Under the pieces are notes generated by a model. The model did not search any database, had not been told where the DNA came from, and saw only the letters and a list, made by a program, of their open reading frames with translations. A program made the position numbers and the translations under genes. Shown piece by piece: positions 45,240 to 55,100 of a stretch of 64,000 nt of DNA. Source of the stretch: Platerodrilus igneus (taxonomy: Eukaryota; Arthropoda; Insecta; Coleoptera; Lycidae). The stretch covers positions 2,418,001 to 2,482,000 of the forward strand of contig JARFIW010000139.1 of NCBI GenBank assembly GCA_036346225.1, in the 5' to 3' direction. Every line of letters begins with the position of its first letter. Position 1 is the first letter of the stretch.

Positions 45240-45693
45240 GAAGCAGAGTGATTTGAGTTGGACCCATTCTTTTGTGATTTGCATACCTTAGAGTAGTGAC
45301 TTTTTATTTGGCGTATATTACAAAGACTATTTCGAGCTGGACATTTGGATCGAATATGCCATTATATAGAAGATTTAAAGCTTGTAAAAATTGGTCAACA
45401 TTTTCTTTAGATAGTTGACTTCGAGTGGCTAACTTATGCCGATTATAGACTTCATTAACTGGCTTCACCTATATATCATTGAGGATTGAAATAGCATCTT
45501 TATATGTCCCAGCAGCACTAATATACTGGTAGACTTTGGCAGAGATGTAATTATAAAGGATTTTCAATTTATCAGGGTCTTCTTTTCCAGATGAGAAATT
45601 AAGAAATTTTGTATACCAGTGTTCCCACTTCAGAGTCGCATTTATAGAGTTTGGGTCGATGTCGAATCGTTCCGGAGCCAGAAAACGATCCAT
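45240..45693 (-). pseudogene. Gypsy 1 gag with CHCC-like zinc finger
   Basis: The start ATG at 45693 lies only 26 nt inside the LTR. It opens MDRFLAPERFDIDPNSINAT, and KWEHWYTKFLNFSSGKEDPD follows, typical of short Gypsy gag proteins. After a stop at 45469 the text continues to WHIRSKCPARNSLCNIRQIK then SHYSKVC (45360-45285), a degraded zinc finger of the CHCC type (one Cys replaced by Arg). Short for a gag; some internal sequence may be deleted. Confidence 0.75.
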
Positions 45694-45719
45694 TTATATT
45701 GATTAACTGTTTATTAAAT
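45694..45719 (-). other. Gypsy 1 leader: possible self-primer-binding site
   Basis: The 26 nt between the 5' LTR and the gag ATG contain (minus strand) AATAAACAGTTAAT (45702-45715). Its exact reverse complement lies within the 5' LTR (plus-strand AATAAACAGTTAAT at 45753-45766), so the transcript's LTR-derived part could pair with the leader over 14 nt. No TGG-starting tRNA primer-binding site adjoins the LTR. Confidence 0.45.
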
Positions 45720-45859
45720 TGTAATGAAATGGAGAACCTCTTTTAAGGTTTAAATAAACAGTTAATTAGAGTAAACATTAAACACATTAAAACTAATGAC
45801 AGATAGGAAAGTGAATATCTATAAACAACATCAGGCAACTAGATCATAATAATATCACA
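45720..45859 (-). repeat. 5' LTR of Gypsy element 1
   Basis: 140 bp; plus strand TGTAATGAAATGGAG to AATAATATCACA. On the minus (transcribed) strand a TTTATAGATA box lies about 40 nt in, with TCATTAG about 30 nt downstream as a possible start site. Confidence 0.93.
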
Positions 45860-45864
45860 ATTGT
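45860..45864. repeat. Right 5-bp target duplication (ATTGT) of Gypsy element 1
   Basis: ATTGT immediately after the right LTR, matching 42256-42260. Confidence 0.92.
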
Positions 45865-47559
45865 GAAGATGAAAACAGACCCACTAACAACTTCATGTTA
45901 AATAGAGAGGAGTGCAAACCGAAAAAAAGACAACGCATTGTTAAGTTTATTGACAATGATTTATTGACTTTGAAAAAACATAAAATTAAGGAGCAAACTA
46001 CGTTGTTGGCAGAAAAAAAGAAAATGCTAAGCGTGAAAAATATAAGTTAGATTTAGAGTTGTTTAAATTAGAAAATGAGCTAAAGTTGCCACCTTTGGAG
46101 TTTACGCAACAACTATATCAATCAAGAATTGAGTTACCGGTGTTTAATGAAATCCTTGTTGATGTTGATGGTGAGGTATTCCTCGTCGATGAACACGGAA
46201 ATAATGTCTTGGAAGAGAGCTTTGCTGAGTGTTGCTGATGTTTTAGACGACTGAAAAAAATATCAACATAAAAGGCCTGAAATTCATGGTCTTTATTACA
46301 GAAGTTGTAGTGAGAAATTTAACCTGTGTTTAATGCTTCTACAATAAATTAACCACTACTTTTCTTAATTTCAGTTATATGTTTATTTGTGGTAAAATTT
46401 TCTTTGTTTATAATTCACTTAGTTGTAAGATTATTGACCATTTATAAAGTGTTTTGTTTGCTTTTTATTATTTTATCAAACTAGGTATGACTCTTATGAT
46501 TTTAAAAATTTCTCCTGTAGTGTTTTCCTAGAGTGTCATATGTAATCTTGATATCTTGTTGTCGTGTTCATGAAAATCACAATAAATTAATAACAATATA
46601 TAAGACATAAACGTTTTATATTTGCAATAACTACAAAATAGTAACAGACAAATTTCACGGTTAAACATACTGCTGCAAAACCTTAGTCTTCAAACTAAAA
46701 AATCAAATCTCTCAAAACTTAAACAGATCTTGGATCAACTTCACCCTCTTCTTCTATTTCATCAAGTTCTTTATAATCTTCAATGGCATTGTTATCGTTA
46801 GGTTCATATACATCAGAACCCAATCGTTTTTCAATATTATGCAGTATAATTCATGCTAAAATAACATTGCATGCTTGCTATGGTTGCAACCTTAGGTGGT
46901 TTAAGCAAGGGAACCTTTCTTTAAGATTCCCAGTGAATTTTGAACTAGTCTTCGAGAATATTTAAATGTTCTGAGAAGTCTCCTCAATCCTTTCGTTCTT
47001 GGGACTTCAACTGAAATGTTTGGTGGCAGAAGCCACTTTTCAATTTAGAACCACTGTCACCCAAAAGCAGTGCATTTCGAAATGGCCGCCAACCATTATC
47101 CCATTCCTGTGCTAGTGACGAACACCGCAGAACTCTCTCATTATGTACAGAATCTGGCCATCTAGCACTTGCATAGAAAGCTTTAAGTTAGGCCCACATA
47201 CAACCATTAAATTGATGGAGTGATTTCCATTCCTGTCCACAAATGCAGACTAACTATTATGGGGTGCATATATTTTAATTAATGACTTACCCATGACTCC
47301 CGCAACTCTAGGCAAATTTGCTACTCTCATAAACATTTGTGCTTGTATATTTTCTACGGGCCACGAAACTTCTTCCAACAGTAAATGTTCTACCAATAAT
47401 GAACATACTTGTTTTACACAACGGTGAATAGTTACTTTTGAAAGCCGATATGCATCAGCAGTAACATGGTATTGAGCACCACAACCTTGAAAGAAAAATT
47501 ATTTCCTCCTGAATATCAGATAGCAAACTGGACCTCCATATACCATAAACGACTACCTT

Positions 47560-47770
47560 ACCTGATATCACAAAGTCGAGAATTCCTTATTAATGAAGCA
47601 AGCCCAGGGTAAAGTTGGATGGCAACGGCTTGAGGAAAAGAAAAACTCTTTAGAGATAAACGGCTAGTAGAGTGTTAGCTCTGGGTAGATCATGAGCTTG
47701 GGTCATGGGTTGTCAAATGACCAAAAATATAGATAAAGAGCGCCACCGTATTTTTCAATACAACAACATA
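47560..47770 (-). repeat. Small dispersed repeat, minus-oriented copy
   Basis: Inverted counterpart of 41400-41620; lies in the transposase intron. Shared ends ATACGGTGGCG and TTTACCCTGGGCTT; the interior is diverged. Confidence 0.45.
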
Positions 47771-49330
47771 CGAAGATACATGTACTTGTATTAGGGGAAT
47801 GCGGAAACCTGAAGTCTACGCCGCTTATATAGCCACAAAACCTAAATATCAATCTTGCAATGCACTTACCAAAATGTCACGTACCAGATGTATTACAGAT
47901 GTCTCTGCATATCCTGTGAACAAACAAATGCACAACATGGACAGCGTTTGTGTCTTTGAAAATATTCACCAAAAAATAATATATTTGAATTTAAGTTCCA
48001 AAAATATATACACCTGGGTATTTGTTATCATAAGTTAGAATAAATCTTTTGCTTATTAAGAATCAATAGATTTCCCTTGAATTTTTAATAATAAAAGAGT
48101 TAAACAAAATAAATTCTATTCAATTAAATTGTTTTAGCTTGTTTCAACATTAATATTTTCAACAAAAATTTGCATAAAAAGAAACTAGTATTGTTCTGTC
48201 TTCAAAAAAAACACAAACATCTTTAAACTCAATACTTCTACGTAAGTTTATTGTAAGGTATTTGACTTCTTAATATTTCATATTTCAAATTTTAATTAAA
48301 GCCTTCAGTAGTACTACAGTCGACTTTACAAATGAGAAACAAGATTATTTTATGTAATAGTAAAATGTAGCATTCAGACAAAGAATAAGCTTTACTTTAT
48401 ATCCTACAAAAATTTATCATGTTTTTAAAATTAGATTGCACGATCTCAAAATAATCAAAGATATTATTAAAGTAACACAAAATAACATGTGGTAATTATA
48501 TTGAATAACTAGTTGTTTTTGACATCACATGTCAATAACAATTTTTTTAGTGAAGCTATAACTGTCTGATTGTGAAACAAAAGTAATAGGCAACTAGGGA
48601 GCCATCTTTAAAATTTTGTAAAGTTACTAAACTAAAACGGGATGTTTCTTACAAAATGAATTTCAAAATAACTAAATCAAAGTAGAATTTCAACCTTTGA
48701 TCATACGTAAAACATTTAAATAAATACAAGTTAAATTAAAGGTTAAATATCACTCACGTGCTTGTACAGTTCATTCAAAAAAAATTGAACGTTTAAACCA
48801 TAACCAAACAACACCAGATGTCGACAAATCTACACATCTGCGATGCACGCAATATGAAAACATACCATTATGCTGAATTTTACCATGGAATTTTTAAAAA
48901 CCTTCAGAACAAAATATTATCCAACCAAACAAAATCTCCGTTAATTATGTCCAATTATTTTCATGTTTTCTAGATTTTAAACTAAATCTTTATTTCAGTG
49001 GTACTGCACTATGAGAAACGAATTAGTAAATTTTATCAAATTAATTATACCAACTGTTTCAATGATGGTTACTCCAATCTTCTTCGGTCTGCAGGAATCA
49101 ACTGACTTTTCTGATGGTGGAATACAGAATCAAATTAATCGCACCGAAAGTTGTCAGGAACCACATCAAGACACGAAAATATTCGTCTATTACCTTCTCT
49201 TACGAACGCGATTCTAGGCCATGTGCCTGAGCATATTGACTTTTAGATTATGCTCCGGAGAGCTGCTTACTTCTTCAAGCGCTAAACGAAAAGTGATTCG
49301 AAATGACAGACGAACGATTGGAATTGTAGA
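47771..49330. other. Intron of the HARBI1-type gene, no further feature seen
   Basis: AT-rich. Small plus-strand frames at 47799-48038 and 49011-49217 have no recognisable homology and lie inside the inferred intron. Confidence 0.45.
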
Positions 49331-50056
49331 AACTTAGAGTGTAACTAAGTCGAAAAAAAAAACGTTACAACCTAGCCAATGTAAAGTAGTTAAAATCTGT
49401 TCGGTCGGGCTAAGAGCTTGGTTGCGCGTTGTTTCTCGCTGCAGGTACTCACCAAATCGGTTATTTAGAAAGTCAATAACCACACGACTAACACGAAATT
49501 TTTCGTTAAATGTGAAATCACTCACAAAATCCTTGAAATTTATTCTTTGTTTAAAATGTCTGAGTAGCCTATTAACTTCCGTATCAATATCACTATCCCT
49601 GCTACTGCTACTACTACTTCAACTCATCACAACACAGAAATTACCAATAATAATATCAATATATTATCACAGAAATCCTTTCTACAATTACTTATCCTAA
49701 AAATGCGACACAGGGTTACTCTTCTGTCAATTTTTAGATGACAAGCTTACAAATATATCAAATTGTAGGCAAATCTTACTATTTATTCTGTTTCATAAAG
49801 AAATATGTCAAGAAATTTAGTGACAAATTGTCATAAATTGCCTGTCACTTATAAAAATATATAAAACGCAAAATCGACAATTTTGTCACAAATTCTGACA
49901 TATTTGTTGGTGTTTGTTGACAAATTATTTTGTAGACTGGTCACGTTTTATGAAACAGAAACTTATCAAATTGTAAAATTGTCATCTATTACGTCATCGA
50001 CAGGTGACTGGTGACCTGTCACTTGTCGGACTTGTCAACCTTTATGAAACATGGCC

Positions 50057-50059
50057 CTA
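50057..50059. repeat. Right 3-bp target duplication (CTA) of Harbinger element
   Basis: CTA following the right TIR end ATGGCC; see 39195-39197. Confidence 0.6.
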
Positions 50060-50660
50060 GTGTCATTGAGCGCTAGTGTCAAATAAGCAAGTTTTGCCAA
50101 CATGACTCTAATAATTTTAATCACTCGGTCATTTTCATTAGATAACAAATATTATAACTTAATTTTCTTTTAGTAAAAAGTACTTTAAATATTTGTGTAA
50201 ACATATTTTCGTTGCCTGGTCTAATGATTTCAGTAAGTAACAATGCTAAAAGTATGACGAACACCTGCCCATAAATTTCCCAGCAAAAGTGTAAGGTTAA
50301 TGATAAAAAGTTTATACTAAAAGTGATAAGTGATCTTCCTCAAAATAAGTAAAGCGTTCATGTTGGTGTGAGTACCAGTATACAAGGTTAGTACAGAAAC
50401 TCTTTGTATTACTTTCTTTTATACTGATATCTTGTTACTTAATATTGATGAATAAGGTTCATAAACGTACCAATACATTCTTTCAAGAAAGAAATAATAT
50501 TTCAATATTAGTTTTAAATAACATAGATACCTTTTTAATAAATGACCTTTTCGTATATTTTAGTTCTTAAAGTAAGAATAGATAATTATATTAATTATTA
50601 AGCATTTCAAATTTACATAACAACTATTTACAATAGGTTATTAGGTCTGTCTCGAGATAT
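50060..50660. other. AT-rich stretch between Harbinger and Gypsy 2, nothing identified
   Basis: No feature recognised. Confidence 0.4.
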
Positions 50661-51110
50661 TGTAAAGAAAACTCTTTTTTCAATAATAACAGTTTTTATT
50701 TTCAAACTGGTTATACTTCCCATTTTCAGTAACTCGTAGCTACTATAAAAATATTAAAAGCTCGCCCACCTATTTATTTTCAGAGCCTTAACTAACAGTA
50801 CAAGTAACATCGTTTAAATACGACAACTGCAATGCTTCCTTCTAAATTACTAATGAAGCACCATAATAAATTTATATCGTTTCAGACTAATCTACAACAA
50901 CCCAGAATATGCAAATTACATTCTTGGGATTTCTAATTGTAATCTAAATAACCCTAAAATGTAAAAGCCTTGTACCTGTCAATCGAGTGGTGATTTCTCA
51001 CGGCAGAACCTGTCAATTATATTTATTTGAAGATGTCACGCCACAGAGTGGCCCCTTTGTTTAAATTCCGATATATGAATCTGGTCAACGCCAGATTCAT
51101 CTGCGCTACA
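50661..51110 (-). repeat. 3' LTR of Gypsy element 2
   Basis: About 450 bp. Blocks shared with the right LTR: AGAATATGCAAATTACATTC / AGAATATGCAAATAACATTC, CTGAAATGTAAA-like, TGTCAATC, and CTGGTCAA. On the minus strand it is preceded by the purine-rich AAGAGAACGGCAG, a plausible polypurine tract. Confidence 0.7.
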
Positions 51111-51499
51111 CTGCCGTTCTCTTAAAGCTGTTGTCTCAGAACACTCTGTGGCTTGAACGTTAAAAGTCTTCGCGGCCGTAAAGGCAGTCAAAACCATTTC
51201 TACAATTTGCTTGTCGATAGAATTAGCAATCAACACTTTTCATAGTAGGTGTTATACCATGTGGTTTGTAACCACATACCAAATTTGAACCGCGGTATTC
51301 TGGAACAGTACCTCTAGCATGTTTCCTACTAGCTTCCAGTTCAACCCATCAGTCAACAACCGATCTTGGGTATAGCCAACTTCTTGTCTTCAAATATGAT
51401 CATCTGACCCTTGAAATCCATTAACACTTTCCACAGAGCCTGATATTCCGATTTAGCAGAAGACTGTTGCTTAGCCATCATGTAGTAGATGCCCCTATG

Positions 51500-52760
51500 T
51501 CAAACTTTTAGCCGTTTTTTTTCCAACCTCTGACTGTTGTCAGCCAAGTGAATCCACACCACCAAATTTATTTCTAAACACCTGTGCAAGTCCTCAGAAT
51601 ACATCAAGGTCCGCCGCAACGCAATGTTCCACGGAGTATTCCAATGGCACGTTAAATAGATCAACTTGAATCTTTTCCGTGCCTCCAAATCTAGTTCTGC
51701 CTGTGTCTCTGTACAGAGACATAATCCAATTATAGCTCGGTCCAGACCGCGAGCATAACTGTTTGTTTGTTTCACTGCTTGCCGTTCATCGGCATTGCCG
51801 ATGTCATCACTATCATAGAATGCTAACTGGTTAACATGCACCACCATTACTTTTCCTTTTGGGAGCTTACGAATACGATAGGTGACGTCATTGATCCTTT
51901 TTACAACTTTGTCTTGATCCTCCAATGTTTTTGAAGCTTTGGCGACAGGCCACGCCTCCTTCTGGGGTGGTATGGCCAGATGTAGTCTCCCTTTTAAAAA
52001 CCAGACTCTTGCACCTTGGTATCATACCTGGTCTTCATCTGGTAGCTTGCGATATAGATATTTTTGCGAACGTCATAATGGATATCGTGCATCTTGCGTT
52101 TGAGCTTTTCGGTGTAACACTCGCCTGCGAGGTCAACTCCGTGTTTACATCCAAACAAAAGATCACACAGTAAGCGCATCTTGCACCCCAGCATAGCACA
52201 CAAATGTGTCTGCTCAGCGTCCTTATAAACCAAAGAACGATACGCCAATGAAAATAGATATAAATGTTGGTTTCAGTCTCTATGATGTCAGTAGACCACT
52301 TTGTAAAGGCATTTCCGCTAGATGCGGTTTGTGCATTTTGCTATACCAGCCGATTGCTGGTGGAATGGCGTTGTAAGAGTATTCCTCATCCGTAGCAACC
52401 GATAAATCTATTGAAATAACGTTGACTCAAAATTTCTACCCTGGTCGGCGTGCAACTCAACAAGAGCTTCATAGCGGCAGAAAAGTACCCGTACCAGCAC
52501 GTCAGCTACGTGTGCAGTTTCTTGGTCCACTTCGTAAAATAGTCCATGGCTACCAAGATGTACTTATTTCCGGAGTAGGTCTTAAGAAATGGATCGGCAA
52601 TATCGACTGGAAACTTTTTTAAAAATCTCCCAACGTTGTATTGCTTCATTGAGGCCTTAAGGTCACATTACTTGCCGGGAATCCCATTGAACCCAGTACG
52701 ACTTCAGGGTGCCACTCAATGGACTAATGTCTTGCTAGCATGTTTGTTTTCTTTTAGTTT
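51500..52760 (-). pseudogene. Gypsy 2 integrase, broken
   Basis: Read from about 52760 leftwards: PVDIADPFLKTYSGNKYILV then AMDYFTKW (first catalytic Asp region, about 52620-52540), later the frame 52248-51994 with MAYRSLVYKDAEQTHLCAML and RLLCDLLFG, the family's post-core region, and 51925-51500 with VKRINDVTYRIRKLPKGKVM, VVHVNQLAFYD, the C-terminal domain. Typical of 412-type elements. Several frameshifts; the region with the catalytic Glu is not readable. Confidence 0.8.
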
Positions 52761-52779
52761 TCTAACCCAGGATGACATC

Positions 52780-54350
52780 TAAGTCTTAGTAATTCTCCTG
52801 TTTTATTTGTATCTATAGAAGCTGCCAATCGTCATTGATCACATTAGTCCGACCAAGTAGATCACATTCTGTTATTAACCGAGAGCCATGACAATAATCT
52901 TCAATGCAGGGTCCTCTCGGAAGCACATCCGCATTACGATGACTCCTACGAGCACACTGTTCTGTGTGGAAGTCATACACCTGCAGCTTTTTTATCAATC
53001 TGTCGACTTCTCCTTTGGGGTTTGTGAACTGTAATAGTCACTTCAGGGGGGCGTGATCGGTTTTAGTTGTAATTTTCTGTTGTATAGGTACTTATAAAAG
53101 TGTTCTACAGATTTCACGATTGCCAAAAATAGTTCCCTTCTCGTAACGTAATTGTTTAGTTCCGGTTTCAAGAGCACCTTGCTAAAATAACTATGACCTT
53201 TTCTTGCCAATCTTGCATTAGTACACTGCCCGTGGCGACCTTGCTTACGTTTGTACCAAGATGAATTTGCCTTCCGACCGAGGGTAATTTAAAATCGGAA
53301 CTGTTGTCAATAGATGCCCTAGTTCTTGATACGTATTTTGGCAAACTTCATCCTAAGCGTAATCACCCCAGTTTTCGTTCAACTTGGTCAAGGATTTGGC
53401 TATATTCGCAAATCCGAAATAGAACCTTCTATAGTGAGTGGCACAACCCCTGTAGGCTGCGTAACAAATGTTTGTCTTTTGGCGTCGACCGCTCTTGTAC
53501 CGCCTTAATCTTTTTCGGGTCTGCACTGACTCCATTGCGTGAAATTACAAGCAGTAGATATTTCACCTCTTCGACCAGTAGGTGACACTTCTTGGACTCA
53601 GCTTCAGATTGTTTTTTCCGGGACTTCAAAACACTTTTTCCAAATTTACCAAGTGTTCCCGTAACGACTTCCCAATCACAATTTTGTTAGCTAAATATAC
53701 TAGACACGTTTTACGACAGCCTGCGCAAGATGTTATCCATTAGACGCTTGAAGGCGTCGGGAGCGTTGCAGGGCACAGATAGCCTGCCTGTAAGTTGCCA
53801 TACGCCCGTACCAATAGTGAAATGAGTCTTTCCTCGATATTTGGGTTCTATATTTACTTGCTAGTAACCACTCTTCAAATCCAAGGTTGAGAACCATCGC
53901 AACCCCAAAAGTGTTTCTAAGGTGTGGAGGTAGTTGTTCTTTTTGGTGGCGTTATTCAATCGCCTGTAGTCCACACAAAATTTTATTGGCCCGTTCTTCT
54001 TAACAAGTACAATATGCAGGGTACTCAATCACTCCTTCTCTCCAGTCATTTTACCGGCCTCTTCTCAATTGGCCAATAGGAGACTCCTCGGTTGTTGTTT
54101 TATTAGCCGGGCGTCTCCTGTATCGATTCTATGCTTGACTACTTCGGCCTTTCCTAATCGACAGCCGTCGACTGCGAAAAAGTCCGAGTACCGTCGAATT
54201 AAGTTCTTAAGTCCGGCCTAGTTGTTATAGTTCAAGATGCTGGCATGGTTTTGCAAACTGGTCCAATAACTACGCGGAACACATTTTGGTGGGAGGTTCT
54301 TATTCAACACCAACACCCCCCGCCTCGTGAACGACCGATAAACACAATTT
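52780..54350 (-). pseudogene. Gypsy 2 reverse transcriptase and RNase H, broken
   Basis: RT blocks are scattered over three frames (about 54150-53560), with VKYLLLVISRNGVSADPKKI then KAVQERSTPKDKHLLRSLQG (53600-53440), the 412-group connection motif (usual: YLGHVISxxGVSxDPxKI). The RNase H end is at 52998-52813: KKLQVYDFHTEQCARRSHRN then ADVLPRGPC (family: GRSHxNADALSRxPC). No intact YxDD box is readable. Confidence 0.8.
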
Positions 54351-54699
54351 TTTTAGCGTGATATCGTAGTCATTTTGTTAAAAATCTTAACAGGATTACA
54401 AATCGTCATTTTGGCCAGAGCCTTGCCCACGAGCTTGCCTTTCCCGCTGGATTCGTCACTGATCGTTTCAATAGTGCGCACAAAGCCTTCCCAGAGAGCA
54501 CCATGCAAGCGTCCTATCACCACATTTTCTGTCATTCTAGGTAGGATTGTCCGGCAAACAAACTTGCAGATTCATCGCCTGTTTTGCAAAACGGCACTTC
54601 CTTCTTCTCTACGCTTATATCTACATGGAATCCATACCCCATCGATATATCCATTACTAAGGTAACACCTTTGGGATGTTCGCTATTACTACCTAGTTG

Positions 54700-55100
54700 T
54701 CAAACTCCGATCTGTATACCTAGCATTCACTGTCTTTGAATTTTATCACCAGCCACGGATTGAAGTTGCACGACCGCGGGCGACACTTTTTCACTGCCGT
54801 GTACTACATCCGGAATAGTAATTGTCCTAACGGCTCCGGTTTGAACCAAAAACTTCACTGTCCATATATGTATATGATGTCTACAATCTTAGATCGTTCG
54901 ATGTGGATGGTGGTATTCGGGACAGAATCCTTGCAGGTAGACTTTTGCCCCTTCCTGTCACCTTCCTTTAGTTTTCCGACTTTTCTACTTTTTCTTGGGT
55001 TGGTTACATTTTAACTGTATGTGCACAAACTCGCCACAATTCCTGCATCTGGTCGCTTCTTCTTTGGTTGGTGTTCACAAAGTACCCGTTGAATCACCTA
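54700..55100 (-). pseudogene. Gypsy 2 zinc knuckle and protease remnant
   Basis: Near 55065-55000: RCRNCGEFVHIQLKCNQP, a CCHC zinc knuckle with CX2CX4HX4C spacing, marking the end of gag. Near 54860-54760: WTVKFLVQTGAVRTITIP, which matches the protease active site except that the catalytic Asp of VDTGA is Gln (VQTGA). TIHIERSKIV separates them. Confidence 0.7.

Larger units (their letters stand above)
42261..45859 (-). mobile_element. Ty3/Gypsy LTR retrotransposon 1 (140-bp LTRs)
   Basis: A 3599-bp minus-strand LTR retrotransposon inserted into the Harbinger Myb-like gene. LTRs of 140 bp at 42261-42400 and 45720-45859 start TG and end CA and differ at about 8 positions (94% identity). A perfect ATTGT duplication flanks them. 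Gene order gag, protease, RT, RNase H, integrase is that of Ty3/Gypsy; there is no env. A CHCC-like gag zinc finger suggests the CsRn1 group, but this is inference. Frameshifts and stops separate domains. Both LTR length and element length are small for the family. Confidence 0.93.
41728..46250 (+). pseudogene. Harbinger Myb/SANT-like gene, later exons, split by Gypsy insertion
   Basis: An exon ending at 41805 reads KYLRDTAWQNWKKRTL, the end of a Myb/SANT-like domain as in Harbinger ORF2 proteins. A GTAAG donor at 41806 and a pyrimidine-rich TTTCGTTTCAG acceptor ending at 41993 define a 188-bp intron that keeps the frame into EKKDRRAKTGTVRGKINKYD (41994 on). The exon is interrupted at 42256-42260 by the Gypsy element and resumes in the same frame at 45865 (EDENRPTNNFMLN, then a Lys-rich stretch). 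A later frameshift puts the C-terminal helix KREKYKLDLELFKLENELKL and PPLEFTQ in another frame. The protein would bind DNA and escort the transposase into the nucleus; here it is destroyed. Confidence 0.75.
46719..49627 (-). pseudogene. HARBI1-type Harbinger transposase, broken
   Basis: DDE_Tnp_4 transposase gene on the minus strand. Exon 1 (from about 49627): EVNRLLRHFKQRINFKDF then SDFTFNEKFRVSRVVIDFLN and RNQALSPTEQILTTLHWLG, the HARBI1 N-terminus. A long intron (about 49370 to 47488) ends with a TTTTTCTTTCAAG acceptor. Exon 2 starts CGAQYHVTADAYRLSKVTIH then RCVKQVCSLLVEHLLLEEVS (helix-turn-helix region). At about 47310 VAGVMGKSLIKIYAP has lost the first catalytic Asp (family VxDGTxIxI). 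SARWPDSVHNERVL and LLLGDSG (second Asp) follow in another frame. It ends with ILHNIEKRLGSDVYEPNDN and an acidic tail, stopping at 46719. Multiple frameshifts and the lost Asp make it inactive. Confidence 0.88.
39198..50056. mobile_element. PIF/Harbinger DNA transposon with nested Gypsy element
   Basis: Terminal inverted repeats: the left end starts GGCCCTGTTTCATAAAACTT; the right end, read inward on the minus strand, starts GGCCATGTTTCATAAAGGTT. TTGACAAGTCCGACAA follows in both. A CTA duplication flanks them. Inside are the two genes expected of this superfamily, a Myb/SANT-like DNA-binding protein (plus strand) and a HARBI1-type transposase (minus strand). Total 10859 bp, of which 3604 bp is the Gypsy insertion with its duplicated bases. 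Both ends carry many TTGTC/GACAA motifs. Both genes carry disabling mutations, so the element is inactive. Confidence 0.88.

Noticed and set aside
50057..50660. A longer target duplication (CCCTAG) for the Harbinger element
   Set aside because: CCCTAG occurs at both ends but includes bases belonging to the GC-rich TIRs; aligning the TIRs on TGTTTCAT leaves only CTA as duplicated flank.
51925..52173. Plus-strand 82-residue frame near the Gypsy 2 integrase
   Set aside because: The minus strand holds the integrase match (MAYRSLVYKDAEQT); this is its shadow.
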